From the NCBI GenBank assembly GCA_036939755.1, contig JALLAZ010000437.1, forward strand, positions 1 to 15,510: 15,510 bases of DNA. Direction: 5' to 3'. Shown here one piece after another: positions 1 to 8,400 of this stretch (position 1 is the first letter of the stretch; each line of letters begins with the position of its first letter). Origin of the DNA: Stephanodiscus triporus. Its lineage: Eukaryota > Bacillariophyta > Thalassiosirophyceae > Thalassiosirales > Thalassiosiraceae. The notes under the pieces are model-generated. The model did no database searches. It was not told the DNA's origin and saw nothing but the letters and a program-made list of their open reading frames with translations. Both the position numbers and the translations under genes were made by a program.

Positions 1-112
1 CCCCCCCCCATCCAATCAAGTCGCGGACGTCATCTCGACCTTCTCCTTCTTTCTCCGCCCCCACCATGGCGATAACCGCCGATGCGACGACCCATGCTAA
101 GGAGATCCTCAT
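1..112 (-). CDS. N-terminus of a secretory-pathway protein, cut by the window edge
   Basis: Reading the minus strand from the ATG at 112-110 gives 37 codons that stay open to the window edge. The peptide begins MRISLAWVVASAVIAMVGA and is followed by an acidic, charged stretch (EKEGEGRDD). This is the layout of a signal peptide: one Arg after Met, about 15 hydrophobic residues, then small residues (VGA) at a likely cleavage point. An in-frame TAA lies 18 nt upstream of the ATG, so this is the first possible start in that frame. An AT-rich run (about 124-136) sits just upstream of the start and could serve as a TATA-like element. There is no domain in the visible part, so the function is unknown beyond entry to the ER. 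The open frame is shorter than usual ORF cut-offs, so it is easily missed. The main doubt is whether this is a true first exon; the signal-peptide character is the only support. Confidence 0.6.
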   Translation of the reverse strand, partial: MRISLAWVVASAVIAMVGAEKEGEGRDDVRDLIGWGG

Positions 113-577
113 CGCGCTGTGCTTGTATTATATATTAATCGGAAGTGAAAGAGAGGAGGAGGCCGGTCTACGAATGAATGTCGTTGCTTTTTATTAGAAG
201 ATAGAGTAAAGAACTCGTGGCTTTTGAAAGAGAAGAGTTGTTTGACATCAACTTTTTTTGCTTGTGTCTCATCGTTGGCAGTTGCCTTCCCAGAAATTTT
301 CCGTAAGCAATGTTGTATTGTACTGATTCCCACAAATGACACAAAAGATTTCTTGGGTGGTGTTGAACTTTGATTCCACGAGGTGTCAAAGTGTTGCTGA
401 CATGAGGCGTCCCTGCCAAGTTTTAGGGTTATTTTCGTAGGCGCAGCTGGGAATAATCGACTGATTCCCCAGTGACACAAGAGAGGCGGAGCAAGTGGAG
501 AGGGGTTTAGGGTTTTTTTTATTTTCGAAGCGCATCCAGGGGGCAGTCAAAAGTTCAAGGTAATGGTGAATTAGCGG
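113..577. other. intergenic stretch without a supported gene
   Basis: AT-richer DNA between the minus-strand secretory gene and the tandem repeats. The open frames on the minus strand here have no recognisable domain and are disjoint from the signal-peptide frame. The only structure I see is the diverged direct repeat listed separately. The part just beyond 112 probably holds the 5' UTR and promoter of the minus-strand gene. Confidence 0.6.
322..546. repeat. old diverged direct repeat
   Basis: Two blocks occur twice in the same order. The first is ACTGATTCCC followed shortly by (A)TGACACAA, at 322-347 and again at 460-483. The second is TTTAGGGTT, a T/A run, then TTTTCG(T/A)AG(G)CGCA, at about 423-446 and again at about 507-532. 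The spacing differs (about 75 nt versus about 25 nt between the blocks), so this would be a tandem duplication followed by an indel of roughly 50 nt. Seen directly; its origin is unknown and it could be remnant transposon flank. Confidence 0.5.
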
Positions 578-662
578 TAGTTCGGTCATAGCAGTACCTA
601 GTTCGGTCATAGCAGTAGTTCTGGCATAAGTAGTTCGGTCATATCAGTAGTTCTGGCATAAC
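578..662. repeat. tandem repeat of a 32-bp unit
   Basis: Three copies start with TAGTTCGGTCATA: 578-598 (21 nt, truncated), 599-630 (32 nt) and 631-662 (32 nt). The two full copies differ at only two positions. The block is bracketed by GGTAGT at 577-582 and its complement ACTACC at 661-666, so the array as a whole has short inverted ends. A diverged single copy lies beyond the transposase at 3149. Confidence 0.9.
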
Positions 663-753
663 TACCTTTTATGACTTATGTGTGTATTGCTACAGGGTTT
701 AAAAAAAAAATCCTGCCACAACTATGATACTGGAGCATTCCTAAAAGCACTAA

Positions 754-915
754 GACACAAATATTTGTGTCGATTTGACACAAATTTGCATTTTTTAACT
801 TTAAGTTTAGCCCTAGTTTGTGTCAAATCGACACAAACCCGACACAAAAACACAAATTTGCTCATCGTCCCCCCCACGATGAGCAAATTTGTGTCGGCCA
901 GCACAAAGACACAAA
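754..915. repeat. foldback cluster built from GACACAAA octamers
   Basis: GACACAAA occurs at 754, 777, 830, 841 and 908, and its complement TTTGTGTC at 764, 817 and 888. These build nested inverted repeats. The first is a perfect 18-bp palindrome at 754-771. The second is a perfect 21-nt inverted pair at 764-784 and 817-837, separated by 32 nt. The third is a perfect 18-nt inverted pair at 851-868 and 876-893 around a loop of seven C. The DNA or RNA could form strong hairpins. It lies about 280 bp upstream of the Myb/SANT-like gene, so it may be the subterminal region of the Harbinger element or an independent foldback MITE inserted beside it. Confidence 0.85.
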
Positions 916-1195
916 CCTAAAAAATCCAACTTCCTCGTACGCACGCGCAAACTCAAGTTCCTCATTTCGACGAGGATATCGAGTAATTCGCCGATTCCTT
1001 CCTCTCCAGGTCTGCCCAAATCCTCCATGTACACACAGTGTGCAAGGAGAATCAATTGCAGCGGCTCAAGCGGCTCAAAAGCTCTTGTTTTAGAGCAAGC
1101 AACATAAAATAAGTAAGCATCAGCACGTGACGATTTTATGCTGCCCATCCCCTCCCTCCCCAATACTCCCCCTTCACAAGAATATTATTTTATTC

Positions 1196-2307
1196 ATGAC
1201 AAGAGGAGCAAATTTCTCCAGCGAAGAGTTGGATAGTTTGCTTGAAATAATAGAGGAGGTGTTACCTATTTCAGCAACTCAGTGGGAGAGTGTGGCGGAT
1301 TTACATAGGACGAGGTACCCGGATGCAGCGCGCACTGTTGACAGCATCAAGAGGAAGTTTAAGCAACTGCACAATAAGAAAATCCCAACAGGGAATCCTA
1401 TTTGTCCGCCTGCTGTTCGTTGGGCGAAGCGATTGCGGACGGCGATCATCGAGTTGATGGACTCATCAGACATAACTGGGGAGGATGATGATCCCCCTCA
1501 GATGATCCCCCCGAAGATAGCGAGCGCAGCAGTGACTCTTCTAGCAATGATTCAGATGAGGAATCCGAAAATGTTGACGGTGAGCAAGGGGGGGTGGGGG
1601 CTGGACGAGCTTCTCGGCCACCCCTCTTGATCATCCCTGATTCTGCGACCACATGCCCTATTATGGACCCAGCATCAAGACTTGCAGCAATAGTTGCCCG
1701 CCGTGGTAATGCGGCAGGGACAAGCGCCGCGGCTGCCCGCAGTTCAAACAGTGGTGTAGAGGGTGACGATGGTGACAATGGTGAAAATGTTGACAGTGAG
1801 CAAGGGGGGGTGGGGGCTGGACAAGAGCATCTTTCTCGGCCACCCTCCAGATCAGGGAGCATCAGTTTGAGAGGGGGAAGAGGAGGAGGAAACGCAGGAA
1901 GGCGAGGATCAAGGGAGTGTTCCTCATTGTCTGGTAGTGCACCAAACCGACGCCGTACAGCAACTTACAATACACCAATTTCACGGCCGAGAAATCGCCA
2001 GCGTGAAAATTCGCCCGATGGAAACGAAAACAGAATTGGTAGTATCATGGCAATGATGATGATGAGTCAAGCATCGGACAGGGATGAACGGCAAGAGGAA
2101 AGAGAGGAGAGACGCCAAGAATTCCGTCTGCAAATGGAGATGCAGCGTCAGCAGATGCAGCAACAGCAGAACATGATGGCTGTGTTAATGATGGGCATAA
2201 TTGGTCGGAATGGTTCAGTGGCAGTTCCGAATGGTAGTATTGTGCAGGAGCGCAATGAATGGCCCGGGGAAGGACCCAGGAGAAATGAGCAATGCAACGA
2301 AGAGTAG
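1196..2307 (+). pseudogene. frameshifted Myb/SANT-like DUF6818 transposon protein
   Basis: The N-terminal part (ATG 1196 to about 1490) reads MTRGANFSSEELDSLLEII and continues through QWESVADLH and DSIKRKFKQLHNKK. This is the helical Myb/SANT-like domain (DUF6818) common in Harbinger elements of diatoms and oomycetes, where it is thought to help the transposase bind element ends. An ATG at 1127 in the same frame adds 23 non-conserved residues; 1196 is preferred because family members start close to the domain. Near 1492-1512, within C-runs, the sensible reading moves by one base. Upstream the frame runs on to a stop at 1628. The downstream frame gives an acidic Ser/Asp segment, low-complexity Gly/Ser/Arg sequence and a Gln/Met/Arg-rich probable coiled coil (about 2075-2200) ending at 2307. 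The downstream frame is closed upstream by TGA at 1489, so a one-base loss is the simplest explanation; a sequencing error in a C-run is the alternative. Confidence 0.8.
1567..1824 (+). repeat. internal 216-bp-period duplication in the Myb/SANT-like gene
   Basis: The 42-nt block at 1567-1608 recurs at 1783-1824 with two differences. The period is 216 nt, a multiple of three, so both copies read in the same frame as ENVD(G/S)EQGGVGAG. Similarity continues weakly after the block (CTTTCTCGGCCACCC). This looks like a tandem duplication that expanded the low-complexity linker after the DNA-binding domain. Both copies contain a run of seven G, a likely slippage site. Confidence 0.8.
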
Positions 2308-2331
2308 AATATGATTAGGATTAAATATTAT

Positions 2332-2991
2332 TTAAGTATTTAAATTGTCTAGCAAAGGCGGTACGAACTCAATGTTTGCATCACGATCGAGTGACGCCAC
2401 GTAGAAACTGTTCAGCTGATTTATCCCAACCATCCTTGCTCGTAGATTATAGAGCAAGATTATTATAGTGAGAGTGACTTTCCTTTCACCGCGTACCTCA
2501 AATTTCATCCTATCTTTCATGCGTGGCATCGATGACTGAAATGCGCGCATCCCCCACTCAGCAGACTGTGGCATGGAAGTCGCATCACATGCAATATTTC
2601 GCTTATGATAATCGCGAATGTACATCAAGTCCTGCGACGATTTGATCAAGTATTCTCGGGTTACGTTCCCAAAAGCAGAGTCAATGGTGCATTGCGCACC
2701 ATCCCGTTCATACACTGACTCCAGCTATTCGTATATATTTCCGTAGTCCGCAATCTGACTGTCATGAACAGAGCCAAAGACATTTTTGTAGGCAATAGGG
2801 ATTGTTCCATCGGGGCAAAAAACTAATACAGAAGACACATAATGATCATGCGTCCATCCATTGTAAAACCTCTCCTGAATGATAGCCTTCGTGACGCTTA
2901 CCATATAAAAAAAAAGCTTGACGATACCACAAAAGTGACCCCCCTCGAAGTGGCGTGTATGAGCAGACATCCCGAAAAGTGTGGTATGCAT
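2332..2991 (-). pseudogene. PIF/Harbinger DDE transposase (DDE_Tnp_4-like) with in-frame stop
   Basis: The minus strand from 2991 reads through IIQERFYNGWTHDHYVSSV, CPDGTIPIAY and GSVHDSQIADYGNIYE. A TAG at 2727-2725 follows, and the same frame then continues LESVYERDGAQCTIDSAFG to the stop at 2332. The family normally runs straight through this point, so the TAG is a nonsense mutation. HDS supplies the second catalytic Asp and SAEWGMRAF the probable catalytic Glu. The first Asp, expected in a DG-K-L-like motif about 20 residues before YNGW, is not visible: the equivalent stretch reads FCGIVKLFF. Upstream of 2991 no single frame gives a normal N-terminal half. Short open stretches in other frames (2846-3043) suggest frameshifts, so most of the N-terminus is lost or scrambled. 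At about 220 residues across the stop, this is roughly half a usual transposase. Confidence 0.85.
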
Positions 2992-3148
2992 ACCAAGGGG
3001 TTTTTAGGTACGAAGAGTGTACCCTCGGCGCCGTGGGAACCAATAATCTGTACCTATATCCGGGTTTTAAGGTTCAGTAGAGAGGGAGTAAAACGCAAGG
3101 CCGTCATCGTTGTTAACAAAAGTCTCGTTCGATTACCCATCCACCCCA

Positions 3149-3169
3149 TAGTTCGGCCGGCCCAGTAGT
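3149..3169. repeat. diverged single copy of the 32-bp repeat unit
   Basis: TAGTTCGG, six unrelated bases, then CAGTAGT occur with exactly the spacing of the units at 599 and 631, in the same orientation; weaker similarity (GCAT) continues a few bases on. It sits on the far side of the transposase from the array at 578-662, consistent with flank or subterminal repeats of the element. Fifteen matching bases in two blocks with identical spacing makes chance unlikely but not excluded. Confidence 0.5.
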
Positions 3170-3280
3170 AGATTTGCATGATGAATTGCCAGTAGGCTGG
3201 GACGAGCTATGTTGATAGTCGGTGCGATAGTCTCTCACTGAGGTTTTGGCAGGAGAACATATCCTAGGTCGATTAATAAA

Positions 3281-5064
3281 ATGAGAGTGGCAACATTGAC
3301 GTCGTGGTCTCGTTCTCGATCAGCAGCAGCACTCTCGAAGAGTGCGAAACCCGATCTTTCATTCGGGACAAGGCAGCCAAAAAGAGCACAATGGATTCAT
3401 CGTTGCGCCACGCACCTTTCGCCCAAAGAGACCGACGGCGATAGCCGCAGTGACGGCAAAAACGACGGCGGCGGCAGTGGCAATCGAAATGGAAATGATA
3501 CGGCGGCGCCCGTCCCCGTCCAAACCTGGAACAAGTCGCCCATTGTATCGGTGAGTTGTTGCTCGCATTCGTTCTCCCGGTCGCCCGTGCTCGCCCTTTA
3601 CCTCGCTCCCGGGGCGTTGTTCGTGGATTAAGTAATCATAATTTTTTATTTTAATCGACTTCTCTCCTAGCAATTGTGGAGAACTCGCGACGAGGCGAAG
3701 CGTCGTGTCATGGGTGGGGCGAGAGGAGACTACAGCGTCTCTTATGCAGCCGCGAAGGTTCTCTCCGACGCAGCCGCCAGCAGCAGAAGCGGCAACAGCA
3801 TTAAGTCGTTGCCATCGTCGTTGGATGATCCCAAAAGCAAGGGCAAACATCCCAAGGAGTCCGAGGTGGGGATACCCTACCTTTTCAGCCAGGATCAATT
3901 CCTCCTCGAGACGTATCGCAATCCGTGGGGTGAGATGCGATTCGGTAAGATATTGGAGGACCTCGACGCCCTCGCTGGCAACATCGCCTTCAATCACGTC
4001 GCCCTCGAGGGGAACGATCTCTTACCACTCATCGTCACGGCCGGCGTGGACAGGATACGCGTGCGTCGACGGCCGAACATCGACTCGGATCAGTACTTAT
4101 CGGGGAAGGTCACGTGGGTGGGGTCGAGCTCGATGGAAATCAGGATGAGGATCGCGGATGACGAAAACGGAGCACCGGAATGGTTGGAGGCGTACTTCAC
4201 CTTCGTCACGCTGCATCCAGAGACGAAGAAGGCAATCAACATTCCGCCGCTCATTCCGGAGACAGACGAGGAGAGGGTCCACTTTGAGCTGGGTGCGGTG
4301 AAGGCCCAGGCGAGGAAGGAAGCTCGACGGAACAAGGTCGAGCTTGGACGTCCCCTCTCCGAGCAGTCTGTCAAGATCGACGCCCGCGCGAAGCTCCTAC
4401 TCGAGGAGGCCGGTCCGCTGCTGCAGATGCCATCGCTCGCCGACCCGAACACCATGCTCATCTCCCAAACCGTCCAATCGAACGCCATGGTGGCCCAGCC
4501 TCAGGCACGTAATTTGCACGATCGCATCTTCGGCGGATTTTTGATGCGTCGCGCGTTTGAGCTGGCGTTCGCTACGGCCTATTTGTTCGGGGGGGACAAG
4601 CCTCGTTTTCTCGAGGTCGATGATATAAGCTTCGACAAGGCAAGTTTCTTTATCTACTGGGTTAAACTTTTGATTTGAAGTATGTACTAATATAATTTGC
4701 TTTCGTTTGTCGCTGTGTAATATTATTTGATATCGATCATGTCATACATACCATATGACAGCCAGTGGACGTGGGCGATCTGCTCGTGTTCAAAAGTTTG
4801 ATTTTGTACACGAATCCGGATGGGCGGAATCTGGGATCTTACGTCGACGGTCACGAGGGCATGCCATTGGTCGCCGTCGAGGTGGCATGTTGGGTCACGA
4901 GCCCAGAAATGAAAAAGGCAGAGGTGAGCAATCACTTTTACTTCACGTTCGCATTGCCGAAAAAGACGTCCTGCCGGAGGGTCCTTCCTGAAAACATCGA
5001 CCAGGCGCGGCGTCAGGCGTTGAGGATGTGTGTTGATGAGACTCAGGCTGAATTGCGGCCGTAA
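3281..5064 (+). CDS. ACOT9: mitochondrial acyl-CoA thioesterase, ACOT9 type (3 exons, 513 aa)
   Basis: Double-hotdog acyl-CoA thioesterase, which hydrolyses acyl-CoA to free acid and CoA, probably in mitochondria. Exons are 3281-3550, 3671-4639 and 4762-5064. The first intron is GT-AG and the second GC-AG; both are phase 0 and the joins read SPIVS-QLWRT and ISFDK-PVDVG. Residues 1-30 are rich in Arg, Ser and Ala with no acidic residue until about residue 25, as in a mitochondrial presequence. Hotdog 1 includes MRFGKILEDLDALAGNIAF (about 179-197) and VTAGVDRI. Hotdog 2 starts with the family signature HDRIFGGFLMRRAFELA (about 373-389) and continues EVDDISFDKPVDVGDLLVF, which spans the second splice junction. 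Human ACOT9 is 439 aa; the extra length is a Gly/Asn/Asp-rich linker (about 50-75) and a charged segment between the hotdogs. The ATG at 3281 is the first in frame. An ATTAAA at 5108-5113 may be the poly(A) signal. The family is sure; the mitochondrial location is inferred. Confidence 0.93.
4640..4761 (+). other. GC-AG intron of the ACOT9-type gene
   Basis: The exon end is GACAAG and the intron starts GCAAGT, a near-perfect donor except for C in place of T at position 2. It ends ATGACAG before CCAGTGGACGTG. Removal gives uninterrupted FDKPVDVGDLL, matching the family. Reading through hits TGA at 4677 after a non-homologous tail. A GT four bases on (4643-4644) does not keep the conserved frame. 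Confidence 0.85.
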
Positions 5065-5400
5065 TGTTGGATGCGACAAGATCTGACTGCAACAGAATGT
5101 AAGAGTCATTAAAGACAAAATTGTAATTCTTGCTTGGGAGGGTCTGTTCAGAGTTTTGTTGTGTTTGTGTCAGGTCTCACGTTGGCGGGAACCGCCCCGC
5201 AAAAAAACGACACGAAAAAAAATTACAGTAGATATGATGTAGAGTTGTTGGGATATAGCCGTAGATACCCTAAGTACTCTAGGCTCACTCTTCTCCTTAC
5301 CCCTTACACCATGCGTAGTTAGGGTTGGGGACCGGAGTCTTACAAGAGTTAGTAGACATACGATAGATCAAACACGGCACCCAGCAAAAAAAAGACGCGG
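5065..5400. other. intergenic region between ACOT9-type gene and MIOS
   Basis: This holds the 3' UTR of the thioesterase gene (with ATTAAA at 5108) and the promoter and 5' UTR of MIOS. Two A-runs (about 5201-5208 and 5215-5223) and an AT-rich middle part are visible, but no clear TATA box. Tandem in-frame TAG codons at 5350-5355 close the MIOS frame upstream of its ATG. I see no gene or RNA here. Confidence 0.6.
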
Positions 5401-8400
5401 ATGATGGACGACCCCCCTCCTCCGCCGATGACGGTCCCTCCCCCGCCGGCCTCCGACTCCCCGCCGCGGGGCAATCGCCGTCGGGACGGCGCGCACCTCC
5501 CGCCACGCGTGGCTTTCATTCCCAACTCGCCCAGGTCCGACCTGTATGGCGTCGTGAACTGCCCCCCGCCGTCGTCGTCATGGTCGAGCGGCGCGGACCT
5601 CCTCGCCCCGTCGTCGACCTCTTCGTCGTCGTCCCTGCGACCGAGGCACGGCCCGCCGCTGCTGGAGATCCGTCGGATCGAGTACCGCTCGCCCCTCCGC
5701 CGCGCGACGACGACGACGACGACGACGACGGCGCCTTCGTCCTCCTTCCACGCGGAGACGACGGTGCTCGTCTCGCGCGGCATACCCGGCCTGGGCGGGA
5801 ACGTCTCCTCCACCTGCCTGGACTTTCGCCCGGATCCTACGGCCGGGGGGGCTCGTCGTCGTCGCGGCGGCGGCGGCGGCGTCAACGTCGGCGCGTCGTC
5901 GGCGGTGCGGTGCGCCACGGGACTCACCAGCGGGGCGCTGTGCGTCCACTCCCTCCACGGCCTCTTCCATGGCGACGACGACGCGCCGTTGTCGTCGACC
6001 GTCGCGCACTACGCGCCGAGGCAGCAGCGTCCGGCGACCTCAACGGCGTGGCGTCCTGGTGGGAGCAGCCTGGTCGCCATCGGGCTCGTCGGGGGGGGCG
6101 GGGGGGGGGCGGCGGGCCAGCAGCAGCAGCAGATGACGCTGGCCCCGCCGAAGAAGAAGTCCTCGACGCTGTTGTTGGCGGCAACGGCCGCCACGTCGTC
6201 TTCGTCATCCCTGACGTCGTCATCAATGCGTCCCTTGGGATCGCTGAATGTCTCCGCCGTCGGGGGGGGAGGGGGAGATCGTGACTTCGGCGCACTAATA
6301 TGGGACATTGAGGCTCAGTCGTCGGTCGTGAGCGGCGCAGGGACGCCCGGCGGGGGGGGTGGCGGCGCGGTCAAGAAGGGGCTCGGCTCGACGACGAGCG
6401 CGGGGGGGGCGGGAAGGGGGGGGGGCATGGCCTCGGCAGTACCCATCAAGAGTGAGGCTTTCGTCATTCGTCGTTCGTCATTCGTCATTCGTCTCGTTTT
6501 ACGTTCATTTTACGATCGCCTTACCTAGTTAAATCTTTCTTTCGTTGTCACTCTCGCGGAACAAATATCATCAAATTCTCTACTCGAACGATGTCGTGCA
6601 TCGTTGCGATTCATCTGAACAATGCGAAAAATAGCGCCCGCCTACCGCTACGCACACAACTGCGGCGTGGAATCCCTGGCGTGGCTGAACGAGGGACAAA
6701 TCCTGGCAGTGGGATGCCAGAGGCGTGCCGTCCAACTGTACGACCTGCGCGCCAATGCTACCCCCCTGTCGATGGACGCGCACTCCGAGATGGTGTCAGG
6801 GATCGTCCCCGATTGCAACGCCGCGACGACGTTCGCGACTTTTGGGAGGAACGCGGGCGAGCCGGTGAAGGTCTGGGATGCCAGGATGTGTCAGTCGCCC
6901 CTGAGCGAGATTGCGCTCCCGCGGGGATATCGTCGGAGTGGCGGTGTCGTCGGCGCGGTGGCGTGGTCGATCTCCCGACCGGGCGTGCTTTCGATCGGAT
7001 TCGAGGATTCGATTCGGAATTATGACACGCGCAGTCCCGGCTCCCGCGCGCTGCCCGTCGGGGTGTCATACCTGCACCGCGGGGACGGCGTTGACGACGG
7101 CGACGACTTCCTATCCGTTCAGTGCCTGGCATACCAGCCCCAGTTCTTCCGTGACTCGTCGGGAGAGGCCGCGGTGGAAGAATCGGCTTCGACGATGGTC
7201 GCCGGCGCCGCCTCGTTCGGAGCCGAAAATCCCTTCGAATTCTACCCCCATCGCACGCTGGCCGTAACGTCGCGCGGACACATACAGCTCATACCGGAGT
7301 CGCAAATCGCCCCCCTGGCGATCTCGAGTCGTGACGGACGCATAGCCTCGGGTCTCGGGGGGACGGTGTGGATCGGTCCCACGACCCGAGGTCCTTCGGC
7401 AATGGAGGGTGTCGACCAAATCTGGGAGGAGGACATATCTTCAAGAATGATGCGGAGGGCGCGATGCTTCCATGCTAATAAGATCTCCACCGACGCTTTG
7501 GACAACGTGCGGATTTTGGAGGAAGAGAGGGAGAGGATCTTGGCCGAGGAACATTTGCAGTTGATTGTCAGCGGGCGGGAGCGTGGTGCGGAGTCGTTGC
7601 AATCATCACCGTCGTCTACGAAGTTCGTCAAGACCGTCTCGAACATCGACCAGCTATTACACTGTTGGCGATGGATCGGTCTGGTTGAAAATCTCAGTAT
7701 TGATCAGCGGGGCAATACCGAGTTCAACGAAGCGATCCCTCCGCCCGATGACATCAACTCGTGGTTCGCAAAGGGACTCGTCGATTCCGGCGTTACGAAG
7801 CTGTTGCGCATGAGCAATCGCGACGCTCACGATGACGGTAACAGTAATTCGATGATGGAAACCAAGACCACTTCCGACACGTTGTTCTGTGATGTCTTCG
7901 ATAGTCCTCTGAGGAGGTAACTGCTTTCATTTTTGATGTCCCGCTTATCGCACTCATTTACTTTAACCAATGACTTTTTCGATGCTTCTGCTCCATTTCG
8001 TTGTCTCGGTTGCCTGCTGCCAGGGCGGCACTCTACGCCTGCGGTTGGATAAAAAAGTACGGCTCGCTTCAAAATCTAATCGATGAATGTGAAGGTCGTG
8101 GCGATTTCGAGCGCTCTGCTGCCATGGCCGTGTGGCACGGCGATCTGAACTCTTGCGTTTTGGCCCTACAACGAGGTGCAGATCACGTGAAGGCATTAGC
8201 TGAGGAAGGAGATGCCAACACGCCATACTCGACGAATAAATACTCAGAAACATTGAGCTTGATTGCCATGTGTGTTGCTGGATTCAACGTGAAGGCTGCA
8301 AACGATGGATCTGTGAGAACGACAACGCTTTGGAGTAGCGCTTGTGATAATTTATTGCAGCGTCCGGACATGGTTTCCGCAAAGGACAATCATTCTTCGC

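Larger units (their letters stand above)
711..3254. mobile_element. decayed PIF/Harbinger-type DNA transposon (boundaries approximate)
   Basis: The stretch carries both genes typical of PIF/Harbinger elements: a Myb/SANT-like DNA-binding protein on the plus strand and a DDE transposase on the minus strand. Their 3' ends face each other about 25 nt apart. Both genes are broken, so the copy is non-autonomous. The ends are uncertain. The outer limits given use a 12-nt inverted match (711-722 versus 3243-3254, 11 of 12 identical), which chance could produce, and there is no clear TWA-type target duplication. The coding core, 1196 to about 2991, is secure. If the right end is near 3254, the element stops about 26 bp before the ACOT9 start codon and may influence its promoter. 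Confidence 0.7.

Noticed and set aside
109..480. 123-codon minus-strand frame overlapping the signal-peptide start
   Set aside because: It is in a different frame, has no domain, crosses the direct repeat, and its stop overlaps the better-supported ATG at 112.
506..520. TTTAGGG as a plant-type telomere repeat
   Set aside because: It occurs as isolated words at 423 and 507 within a direct repeat, not as an array.
578..662. CRISPR-like array
   Set aside because: The units are directly adjacent without spacers, only three copies exist, and the genome is eukaryotic.
711..3254. TCCTGCCACAAC / GTTTTGGCAGGA as terminal inverted repeats of the Harbinger element
   Set aside because: Only 11 of 12 bases match, the flanks (AAA and GAA) do not form a TWA target duplication, and a match of this size is expected by chance in the area searched; used only as a rough outer limit.
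3359..3997. 212-codon minus-strand open frame opposite the ACOT9-type gene
   Set aside because: It runs antisense across exon 1, an intron and exon 2 of a well-supported gene, has no recognisable domain, and is explained by GC-rich codon usage.
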